The translations under genes and the position numbers were made by a program. Source: an uncultured Eubacteriales bacterium (GTDB taxonomy: Bacteria; Bacillota; Clostridia; Oscillospirales; Acutalibacteraceae). Taken from it: a stretch of DNA of 30,067 nt. Within the stretch, counting starts at the first letter, position 1, and the number at the start of each line of letters is the position of its first letter. The notes under the pieces were generated by a model. The model was not told where the DNA came from. It ran no database searches and was given only the letters and a program-made list of their open reading frames with translations. Shown here in pieces: positions 23,682-30,067 of this stretch. The DNA is taken from positions 1-30,067 of the forward strand of contig CAKUYF010000003.1 of assembly GCA_934702115.1 (NCBI GenBank). The letters are read 5' to 3'.

Positions 23682-24085
23682 TGAATAAGACTAAAGATTT
23701 ATTAATGTTTTTATTAGGTGTGATCGGACTAGCAGTTTTGGTTGGGTTTTTAGCTATTGGTAAATGTACGAAAGTAGTGATTTCAAATTACGAAAATAAG
23801 AACGTATCATATTTAATTTGTAAAGGAGAACTAGTTGGAGGTTCGACTACAATAGACGAAGATATAAATATAAATGCAAAAGATTTAATAGAAAATGTAA
23901 ATTCTAAAGACGACAATTTTACATATTTTAATGATAAGGTTTTTAATAAAGGATATAATAATGATAAAGTAGTATCTGCCATAAGAAATCGTTTAGAGCC
24001 CAGAGGTGCAAATGTAACTGTTGAAGATGATGGATTAATGTTTGTTGGTTTTAAATGGATTTTTCATAAATTTTTAGATAAATGA
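23681..24085 (+). CDS. small membrane-anchored protein of unknown function
   Basis: I do not recognise this 134-residue protein. It has one N-terminal membrane helix (about residues 8-27, LLMFLLGVIGLAVLVGF) and an otherwise hydrophilic domain that should lie outside, rich in Asn, Asp and Val. It overlaps the licD stop by one base (TAATG) and has AAAGGAG just upstream, so it is translationally coupled to licD. That link suggests a role in the same step, for example as an anchor or accessory for the transferase, but this is inference. Confidence 0.75.
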   Translation: MNKTKDLLMFLLGVIGLAVLVGFLAIGKCTKVVISNYENKNVSYLICKGELVGGSTTIDEDININAKDLIENVNSKDDNFTYFNDKVFNKGYNNDKVVSAIRNRLEPRGANVTVEDDGLMFVGFKWIFHKFLDK

Positions 24086-24135
24086 TAGATAGTCTATTAA
24101 GCGGTTTAATTTAGAATATCTTTAGGAGGATAAAT

Positions 24136-24855
24136 ATGATATTTGGAGCTATTGTAGCTGGTGGGATTGGAAGCCGTATGAATTCTACAGGAATGCCGAA
24201 GCAATTTTTGCCTTTAGGGAAATGTGAAAAGCCTATTATTATTCATACGCTTGAAAAATTTATTCTTTGTGATGAGCTGAATTATATCTATTTAGGGGTT
24301 CATAAAGAGTGGATAGAATACATGGAAAGTTTGATGAAGAAGTATAAAATAGACGACAGTAAGATATTCATAACTGAAGGAGGTTCAGAAAGAAATTTAA
24401 CAATTTTAAATATAATAGATAAAATTGAAAAAGATCACGGAGAAGACGAAAATCATATAATAGTAACTCATGATGCAGTCAGACCTTTTGTAACACTTAG
24501 AATGATAAAGGAAAATATCATAGCTGCAATGGAATATGGAGCTTGCGATACAGTTGTTGAAGCTATTGATACAATAATAGAATCAACTGATGGAGTTTTG
24601 TTAAATTCAGTTCCTAAGCGAAGTAATATGTATTTGGGCCAGACTCCCCAAAGTTTTAATATGAAAAGTTTTAAAGATATATATAATGATCTTTCAAAAG
24701 ACGAGAAAGCCTTGTTGACGGATGCTTGTAAAGTATTTGCATTTAGAGATAAAAAAGTAAAGCTTGTAAGGGGTGATGCTTTTAACATTAAAATAACTAC
24801 TTCAAGCGATTATAAGATTGCAAATGCAATTTTAGGAGGCAATATAGGTGATTAA
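24136..24855 (+). CDS. tarI: D-ribitol-5-phosphate cytidylyltransferase (TarI), IspD-like
   Basis: This 239-residue enzyme joins CTP and ribitol 5-phosphate to CDP-ribitol. The nucleotidyltransferase loop AGGIGSRMNSTGMPKQF, the block THDAVRPFV, EAIDTIIES, QTPQSFN and the final GDAFNIKITTSSDYKIA are clear. The fold is shared with IspD of isoprenoid synthesis; the HDAVRPF form and the adjacent TarJ gene favour TarI. AGGAGG lies 6 bases before the ATG. Its end overlaps tarJ by 8 bases. Confidence 0.88.
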   Translation: MIFGAIVAGGIGSRMNSTGMPKQFLPLGKCEKPIIIHTLEKFILCDELNYIYLGVHKEWIEYMESLMKKYKIDDSKIFITEGGSERNLTILNIIDKIEKDHGEDENHIIVTHDAVRPFVTLRMIKENIIAAMEYGACDTVVEAIDTIIESTDGVLLNSVPKRSNMYLGQTPQSFNMKSFKDIYNDLSKDEKALLTDACKVFAFRDKKVKLVRGDAFNIKITTSSDYKIANAILGGNIGD

Positions 24856-25864
24856 TTATATTTATCAACTTGTATCTCCGGGAAACTTTTCTGTTAAGTA
24901 CGAAGAAATAGATTATAATAAAGAAGTGATCGTAAGACCTTTATATATGGCAATATGCCAAGCAGATCAACGTTACTATTTAGGGAAAAGAGATGTAAAA
25001 GCATTAAAATCTAAGCTTCCGATGGCTCTTATACATGAGTCAATAGGGGAAGTTGTATATGATCCTACAGGTACTTATAATTTAGGGCAAAAGGTTGTTA
25101 CTATTCCTAACATTCCGGGAAATAATGATGATAAAACAATTTTTGAAAATTATCAAAAAGGGTCTCGGTTTATGTCAAGCGGGATTGATGGTTTCATGAG
25201 GGAATTTGTTAATATTCCGGTAGACAGAATAGTTCCTTTTAGTAATGTAGATCTTAAGATTGCATCTATATGTGAATTTATAAGTGTAGGAGTTCATGCA
25301 GTTAATAGGTTTAAAGGATTGGCTCATAAGATTAAAAATAGAATAGGTATATGGGGAGATGGAAGTCTTGGATATGTTGTTGCCTGTCTGCTGAGAGAAA
25401 ACTTTCCCAATTGCCGTCTTGCTGTTGTGGGAAGGAATACGTTTAAGCTTTCTCAGTTTACATTTGTTGATGAAATATATCTTGCGGATGATATACCTGA
25501 TAATTTTAATGTTGACCATGCATTTGAGTGTGCAGGAGGGAACGGAAGCTTTTATGCCATAGATGATATTATTAATTATATTAATCCTCAAGGGACTGCA
25601 ATTATTCTTGGAGTCAGTGAAAATAAGATTGCGATAAATACGAGGAGTATTTTAGAAAAAGGGATTTCTTTTGTAGGTTGTAGTCGTTCAGGAAGAGAAG
25701 ATTTTGAAAATGCGGTAAAATTTTTAGAGATTCCTAAATTTCAAAGTAGACTCAGTAGGATAATATTTGAAGACGAACCTGTGAAGAGTATTTCAGATAT
25801 ACACAGAGTTTTTAAAACTGATCTTAATACTTCATTTAAAACTGTTTTTAAATGGGATTTGTAA
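24848..25864 (+). CDS. tarJ: ribulose-5-phosphate reductase (TarJ), zinc-type dehydrogenase
   Basis: This 338-residue medium-chain dehydrogenase reduces ribulose 5-phosphate to ribitol 5-phosphate, the substrate of TarI. It shows the TarJ-type zinc-site block AICQADQRYYLGKRD, then ALIHESIGEVVYDPTGTYNL, and a nucleotide-binding fold IGIWGDGSLGYVVA. The N-terminal part is the catalytic domain and residues about 165-290 the cofactor domain. It overlaps tarI by 8 bases, so the two are cotranslated. Together they supply CDP-ribitol to a transferase, here probably the LicD protein. Confidence 0.9.
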   Translation: MINYIYQLVSPGNFSVKYEEIDYNKEVIVRPLYMAICQADQRYYLGKRDVKALKSKLPMALIHESIGEVVYDPTGTYNLGQKVVTIPNIPGNNDDKTIFENYQKGSRFMSSGIDGFMREFVNIPVDRIVPFSNVDLKIASICEFISVGVHAVNRFKGLAHKIKNRIGIWGDGSLGYVVACLLRENFPNCRLAVVGRNTFKLSQFTFVDEIYLADDIPDNFNVDHAFECAGGNGSFYAIDDIINYINPQGTAIILGVSENKIAINTRSILEKGISFVGCSRSGREDFENAVKFLEIPKFQSRLSRIIFEDEPVKSISDIHRVFKTDLNTSFKTVFKWDL

Positions 25865-25878
25865 GGTAGGAAAATTTT

Positions 25879-26838
25879 ATGCCGATAATAAGTATTATAG
25901 TCCCTGTATACAATAGTGAGAATAGGCTCAAAAGTTGTATTGATTCTATACTTAATCAGACTTTTAGGGATTTTGAGTTGATTTTAGTTAATGATGGTTC
26001 CAAAGATTCCAGCGGAAAAATTTGTGAAGATTATGCCGAAAAAGATACAAGAGTAAAAGTAATTCATCAAAGCAATATGGGTGTGAGCGAAGCGAGGAAT
26101 ACAGGCTTAAAATATTCTGTAGGGACATATATTGGGTTTGTGGATTCTGATGATTATATAGATAAAAAGATGTATGAAACTTTGTATAATCTTATGATCA
26201 AAAATAATGCTGAAATTACGGTTTGTGGTGTCAGAGAAAAATGGCCGGATAAGGAAATGGTGTATTCAGAAAAGAGCGAATTATTAATTTTACATAAACA
26301 GGATTCTATAAAATTTCTTTTTATAGGAAAGTATCTTACTATGTATGCTGTGAATAAACTTTATAAAAAGAGTCTTTTTAATGAAATAAAATACCCAAGA
26401 GGCAAAATATACGAAGATACAATAGTTACTCCGCAACTATTTTCACTAGCGAATAAAGTCGTTTATACTTCTGAAAGTTTTTATAATTATGTAAGAAGCT
26501 CGGGTAGTATTACTACTTCTGAATTTTCACAAAAAGATATGGATATTATAGAAGCAGGAAAAAGTGTACTAGAATTTGCTAAAGAAAAGTTTCCGTCTCT
26601 TATTAAAGAAGCGGAGTATAGGTATTTTTGGTCTTATATGTGTGTAATAGACCGTATGATATTAGGAGGAATAAATTCAAGCAATAATGATTATATAAAA
26701 TTAACTGACTTTATAAAGAGAAACAAAATCAATATTTTAACAAATCCTTATTTTGGTATAAAACGAAAATTAGGATTGCTTGCATTAATAGTTTCAGAGA
26801 AAATTTATAGAAATTTAGTTTTGAAAAATGTCAAATAA
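25879..26838 (+). CDS. family 2 glycosyltransferase
   Basis: This 319-residue cytoplasmic enzyme is a standard inverting GT-A transferase: ISIIVPVYNSENRLKSCIDS at the start, LVNDGSKDSSGKIC, GVSEARNTGLKYS and the metal site FVDSDDYID with the Asp-x-Asp type signature. The C-terminal third is less conserved and lacks membrane helices. It begins 14 bases after tarJ. The sugar and linkage cannot be read from sequence. Confidence 0.92.
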   Translation: MPIISIIVPVYNSENRLKSCIDSILNQTFRDFELILVNDGSKDSSGKICEDYAEKDTRVKVIHQSNMGVSEARNTGLKYSVGTYIGFVDSDDYIDKKMYETLYNLMIKNNAEITVCGVREKWPDKEMVYSEKSELLILHKQDSIKFLFIGKYLTMYAVNKLYKKSLFNEIKYPRGKIYEDTIVTPQLFSLANKVVYTSESFYNYVRSSGSITTSEFSQKDMDIIEAGKSVLEFAKEKFPSLIKEAEYRYFWSYMCVIDRMILGGINSSNNDYIKLTDFIKRNKINILTNPYFGIKRKLGLLALIVSEKIYRNLVLKNVK

Positions 26839-26870
26839 AGTTCTTAAGTTAATAGGTTGGGAGTTAAAAG

Positions 26871-26903
26871 ATGAAAAAAATTTTATATTGGGATAGAAAG
26901 TAA
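26871..26903 (+). CDS. possible 10-codon leader ORF before the polymerase gene
   Basis: ATG at 26871 has GGGAG about 7 bases upstream and encodes MKKILYWDRK before a stop 9 bases ahead of the polymerase start. The polymerase ATG itself has no good ribosome binding site, so ribosomes could arrive by reinitiation after this short frame. It could also be the remnant of a deleted gene. Only sequence pattern supports it. Confidence 0.3.
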   Translation: MKKILYWDRK

Positions 26904-26912
26904 GTAGATTAC

Positions 26913-28415
26913 ATGGTAAGAGAAGATTTAAAATTAAAACATAAAAGTCCAAAATTTATAAGTAAGTTAGGAACATATTTTTTAAGATTAATTTCTATTA
27001 TTATTTACTTAGCAGGATTAATAGACGTTTCTTATAATTCTATGCTAATTGGAGTACTTTTACTATGGATGTGTAATATCTTATATTGTTTAGAAAAGCC
27101 TAAACTAAGAGTTTTATTTCTAATTTTTAATTTAGTAGTTTTTGTTTTTTTAATTAGTAGACCTACAATAGATCTATTTAAAAAAAGCCTTTGGTTTCAA
27201 TTTGGATCAAGTGAAAACCTATTTTCTCTTAATAGTTTGTTTATATCTTTAATGTGCTTATGGATAGGGAATAGTATTAGTGAAAAGATTATAGAGAATA
27301 AAAAAGTAGATTTAGTTGCTGTTGAAAAAGAATGTATTTTGAAGAATGATTATAGAAATAGATTGGAAACGATTTCTCTTATTCTTTTTTATTTAAGTGT
27401 TATTTTTCTTTTTTGCATAGAGCTTGAAAAATTATTTTTTATGAGCAAGAGAAATTATGAAGAGATATACGTTTCTTTTCATACTCAGCTTCCTTTTTTC
27501 GTTAATATTATAGGGTCAATGTGTAAATATTTTTTATGTATTTTTTTAGCCACGTTTCCTAGGAAGAAAACAGCGTTTTTACCTTTGGCGTTATATACGT
27601 TATCTGCCGTACCTTATTTTTTAATTGGCGGACGTTATAAGTTAGTAATAAATTTAATTTTTGCCATAGTTTATTATATTATTCGGGACACAATTGAAAA
27701 TAAAGAAAAGTGGTTAGGTATTAAAGAAAAAGTTATCTTAACTGTATTGAGTCCTGTTGGTGTAGCATTTTTAGGGGCTTATAATTACATTCGTGAAGGT
27801 AAGAAGATAGAGCCAGGTGGAGTAATAAGTCTTATAGTTGATTTTTTCTACAAGCAAGGGGTGTCATTTGACGTATTGAGAATTGGTCATAAAACTATTC
27901 CAAAAATAAAATATACGGGATTTGTAAATTATACTTTTGGAGAAATTCTTGATTATTTACTTCATGGCAATATTGCTCAGGCAGTATTGGGAGCTAAATC
28001 TTTAGGGGAAGGTCAAAATGAAATTTTGGGACTTTACAGTAATCTTTTAGCGAATAGAATGGCGTATACAGCATCTAAAGATTATTTTTTAGCAGGGCAC
28101 GGTTGGGGATCGTCATATTTACTTGATACCTATGCTGATTGGGGATATGTAGGCATTATATTATTTAGTTTAGTATTAGGTAGCGTATTTGTATTTATTA
28201 ATTCATTTTTAAAAAAGGGATATATATACCGTACATTAGCTTTACTTATTTTAACTGGTATTTATTATTGTCCTCGGAGCTCTGCATTAATGTGGATTAG
28301 CTTTTGCGTTTATGCACAGTTTTATATTCCTATGATTGTGTGTTTTATGGGTGCGAAGCTATTTTTGAAAAGGTATAGCTTGAAAAATCATTTATCGTTG
28401 GCTAGTGAAGTTTAG
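26913..28415 (+). CDS. Wzy-like oligosaccharide repeat-unit polymerase
   Basis: This 500-residue protein has about 11-12 membrane helices and a large outside loop near residues 285-400, the layout of O-antigen and capsule polymerases that join repeat units on the outer face of the membrane. Recognisable points are LISRPTIDLF near residue 90, a GGRYKLVINLIFA helix, and GHGWGSSYLLDTYADWGY before the last helices. Sequence conservation in this group is low, so assignment rests on topology and its place between glycosyltransferases and a Wzz-like gene. The ATG has a weak ribosome binding site. Confidence 0.8.
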   Translation: MVREDLKLKHKSPKFISKLGTYFLRLISIIIYLAGLIDVSYNSMLIGVLLLWMCNILYCLEKPKLRVLFLIFNLVVFVFLISRPTIDLFKKSLWFQFGSSENLFSLNSLFISLMCLWIGNSISEKIIENKKVDLVAVEKECILKNDYRNRLETISLILFYLSVIFLFCIELEKLFFMSKRNYEEIYVSFHTQLPFFVNIIGSMCKYFLCIFLATFPRKKTAFLPLALYTLSAVPYFLIGGRYKLVINLIFAIVYYIIRDTIENKEKWLGIKEKVILTVLSPVGVAFLGAYNYIREGKKIEPGGVISLIVDFFYKQGVSFDVLRIGHKTIPKIKYTGFVNYTFGEILDYLLHGNIAQAVLGAKSLGEGQNEILGLYSNLLANRMAYTASKDYFLAGHGWGSSYLLDTYADWGYVGIILFSLVLGSVFVFINSFLKKGYIYRTLALLILTGIYYCPRSSALMWISFCVYAQFYIPMIVCFMGAKLFLKRYSLKNHLSLASEV

Positions 28416-28506
28416 AGTTTATAAATATTTATTCAAAGTAAGCTTTATAGTATAATGTAGGAGTTAGAAAAAAATTATAATTTAGAAAGGCGGGGAGCGG
28501 GTTAGA

Positions 28507-28566
28507 GTGTATAAGTATTTTAAACATTATTTCCCGCAAAATGATGTCAGAACACTTTGGATTTAA
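28507..28566 (+). CDS. possible 19-codon ORF overlapping the wzz-like start
   Basis: GTG at 28507 has GGGGAG 9 bases upstream and encodes a 19-residue peptide ending at 28566, inside the Wzz-like gene in another frame. The Wzz-like ATG at 28541 has no ribosome binding site, so coupled reinitiation is possible. This is weakly supported. Confidence 0.25.
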   Translation: MYKYFKHYFPQNDVRTLWI

Positions 28567-29380
28567 AGATATATGGATAGTGTTAAAAAAGAATAAATAT
28601 CTTATTTTAGTGTTTGTGAGTATATTTTTTGTAATTTTTGGTTTTATATCCTTAAAAAATATATTAAGTACTCTCAAAACGGGAAAGCCTAATGGAGATT
28701 TACTATATGCGTCAACAGTTCATTATGTTGTGCAACCTAATAAAGAAAATATAGTGGGAGAAAAGCTAGATCAAGATTTTTATCGTTCGATTCCAGATGA
28801 TTTAGTAGCTATACTAAATAGTGATGAATGTGCAAATTATATAAAAAATAGTCTTTGTTCTATTTATTCTAAAGATGATATTATTAAGAATACTAAGCTT
28901 GTATTATTAAATCAAGAAACAAAAGATATAGACTTAGAGACATTTAAAAGTGTTTATAAAGCTCATAGAGAAAAAAATACTATGGTTGTAAATTTATGTA
29001 GTTTTTCTTATAATAGCGACTTATCGAAGGCTATACTGTTAAATTGCAAAAATTATATTAATGAAGTCGCAATGAAAAAAATAAAATACGCCGATTTAGA
29101 AGAATCAACTGAGGTGTTGAAGGAAGTAAAATCCACTTCTGATTTGGAAAATAGCGATAAATCGGACTCATCAGCTTCTGTGAATGTAAGTAATGCTAAA
29201 TCTTCAAAATTTAAAAGTGTTGTAAAGATTGTGATAAAGAATTTATTTATCCCCTTATTTGGGCTAACTATTTTGCTTTTATTGTTATTAATAGGACTTT
29301 CATTTATTAATCCTACTATGAATCGAAAGACTGATTTTTGTGAATATGATGTTCCTATAATAGGGGAAATAATAGAATAA
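28541..29380 (+). CDS. Wzz/CpsC-like polysaccharide co-polymerase (chain-length regulator)
   Basis: This 279-residue protein has the family layout: a short cytoplasmic start (FKDIWIVLKKNKYLIL), membrane helix one near residues 17-38, an outside domain to about 225, and membrane helix two near 235-260. The proximal motif FINPTMNRKTDFCEYDVPIIG follows. The Pro near the second helix and the final DVPIIGEI are characteristic of CpsC/YveK-type chain-length regulators. In Gram-positive bacteria the cytoplasmic tail activates a partner BY-kinase, which here is the degenerate protein downstream. A Ser/Asp/Lys-rich segment (about 195-220) precedes helix two. The TATAAT at 28451-28456 might be an internal promoter. 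Confidence 0.82.
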   Translation: MMSEHFGFKDIWIVLKKNKYLILVFVSIFFVIFGFISLKNILSTLKTGKPNGDLLYASTVHYVVQPNKENIVGEKLDQDFYRSIPDDLVAILNSDECANYIKNSLCSIYSKDDIIKNTKLVLLNQETKDIDLETFKSVYKAHREKNTMVVNLCSFSYNSDLSKAILLNCKNYINEVAMKKIKYADLEESTEVLKEVKSTSDLENSDKSDSSASVNVSNAKSSKFKSVVKIVIKNLFIPLFGLTILLLLLLIGLSFINPTMNRKTDFCEYDVPIIGEIIE

Positions 29381-29425
29381 ACTTATAGTTTAAGTTTAAA
29401 GATATGTGGAAGAGAGAATATAGAG

Positions 29426-29953
29426 ATGAATTTAAGTAAACTTTTTAACAGTAATTCTAAAGATGATAAGCAAGAATCATATAAGTATGTTGCCAATAGG
29501 TTAATAGATGTATATCGAAAGGATAGGAAAAAAGTTTTTTCTTTTACTTCTTCTAGTATGAGTAAAGAAGCATGTTTAGAAGTTGTAAAGAAATTTAGTG
29601 ATCAAATAAGCGAAAAAGGTCTAAACACTTTAATAATTCAAGCTTGCATTTCAGACAAAAAAGATATTATTGAAGTATCTGATATTAAAGAAAAATCTTT
29701 ATTAACATTTAATAATTTAGATCCCTATGAGTTAAAAAAGATAATAATCGAAAAACAGGATGATTACGATTTTATTTTAGTTTTAATTCCTTCGGTAATT
29801 CTTAAAGCCGATGCACTAGAGTATGCAAAATTTTGTGATAAAATAATATTGATTGAAAAGTATATGTACTGCTACTATTCAAGTTACGAAGAGACTCTTT
29901 TGCGTTTAAAAAGTGCAGGTATTAAGCCTTATGGGGTAATAACGGTTGTTTAA
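29426..29953 (+). CDS. degenerate CpsD/CapB-like BY-kinase homologue lacking nucleotide-binding motifs
   Basis: This 175-residue protein aligns with the tyrosine kinase partner of CpsC by position and secondary structure: KVFSFTSSSMSKEACLEVV where active kinases have TSSxPGEGKST, LNTLIIQACISDKKD where they have LLIDADLR, and DYDFILVLIPS where they have DYDFILIDTPP. Walker A lysine and Ser/Thr, the Walker A' Asp and the Walker B Asp are all lost. The end ALEYAKFCDKIILIEK and IKPYGVITVV keeps the fold. There is no C-terminal tyrosine cluster. It probably cannot bind ATP and would act only as a scaffold. The ribosome binding site is weak. Confidence 0.72.
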   Translation: MNLSKLFNSNSKDDKQESYKYVANRLIDVYRKDRKKVFSFTSSSMSKEACLEVVKKFSDQISEKGLNTLIIQACISDKKDIIEVSDIKEKSLLTFNNLDPYELKKIIIEKQDDYDFILVLIPSVILKADALEYAKFCDKIILIEKYMYCYYSSYEETLLRLKSAGIKPYGVITVV

Positions 29954-30006
29954 TTTATTTATTTATTTAAAGGATGCGAATATTGTAATAGGATGAAAAG
30001 GTGTGT

Positions 30007-30067
30007 ATGAGAACTAAAAATTCAATTAGAAATATCATTGTAAGCTGTGTATCATACGGGATAATAA
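30007..30067 (+). CDS. probable Wzx-type flippase, first 20 codons (cut by window edge)
   Basis: ATG at 30007 has AAAGGTG just upstream and opens the frame MRTKNSIRNIIVSCVSYGII, which runs past the edge. A Lys/Arg-Thr-Lys-Asn start leading into a hydrophobic helix is common at the beginning of polysaccharide flippases, and a flippase is still missing from this Wzy-type locus. The piece is too short for certainty. Confidence 0.5.
   Translation, partial: MRTKNSIRNIIVSCVSYGII

Noticed and set aside
24136..24855. IspD of the isoprenoid (MEP) pathway
   Set aside because: The fold is shared, but the HDAVRPF form, the overlap with tarJ and the glycan context fit TarI better.

Overview
The window is AT-rich DNA with strong Gram-positive ribosome binding sites (GGAGG/GGGAGG), frequent GTG and TTG starts, and a Firmicutes gene set. 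That set comprises TepA next to an FtsK/SpoIIIE translocase, IreB, YqeG, bS21, type III glutamine synthetase, XerC/D, and a CpsC/CpsD-style polysaccharide locus. I read it as a clostridial Firmicute. Two genes point to a host-dependent or intracellular life: a Tlc-type ATP/ADP (nucleotide) translocase, a family typical of Chlamydia, Rickettsia and plastids, and an exported protein with the conserved domain of the eukaryotic opioid growth factor receptor (OGFr). This lifestyle is inferred, not demonstrated.

Layout. Positions 1-3317 (minus strand) hold tepA, uppP and the 5' part of ftsK, which runs off the left edge. Positions 3699-12651 (plus strand) hold an orphan amino-acid-binding lipoprotein, a large AAA+ ATPase carrying an N-terminal Nif11-like double-glycine leader, a glutamate-type symporter, type III glutamine synthetase and the nucleotide translocase. 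Most of these have their own promoter or terminator. Positions 12716-16095 (minus strand) hold a Cache-HAMP-PP2C phosphatase and a CorA-like metal transporter. Positions 16505-19600 (plus strand) hold the OGFr-domain protein, RNase P RNA, tRNA-Trp, tRNA-Thr, a Xer recombinase and an unrecognised 121-residue protein. Positions 19714-21442 (minus strand) hold ireB, aroQ, yqeG and an N-terminally extended rpsU. From 21816 to the right edge (plus strand) there is a surface-glycan operon behind one good promoter: glycosyltransferase, LicD-family transferase, small membrane protein, TarI, TarJ, a second glycosyltransferase, a Wzy-like polymerase, a Wzz/CpsC-like co-polymerase, a degenerate CpsD-like protein, and the first codons of a probable Wzx flippase.

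How the genes may work together. The binding protein, the glutamate symporter, glutamine synthetase and the nucleotide translocase would scavenge amino acids and energy from a rich surrounding cytoplasm. The leader-tagged AAA+ protein and the OGFr-domain protein look like exported or envelope-anchored proteins that could face a host. In the glycan operon TarI and TarJ make CDP-ribitol, and the LicD protein is the best candidate to transfer ribitol phosphate onto the repeat unit. UppP recycles the undecaprenyl carrier that such a Wzy pathway uses.

The most novel items are the Nif11-leader/AAA+ fusion, the OGFr protein, the nucleotide translocase in a Gram-positive setting, and the BY-kinase homologue that has lost its nucleotide-binding motifs. 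No CRISPR array, insertion sequence or prophage was seen.
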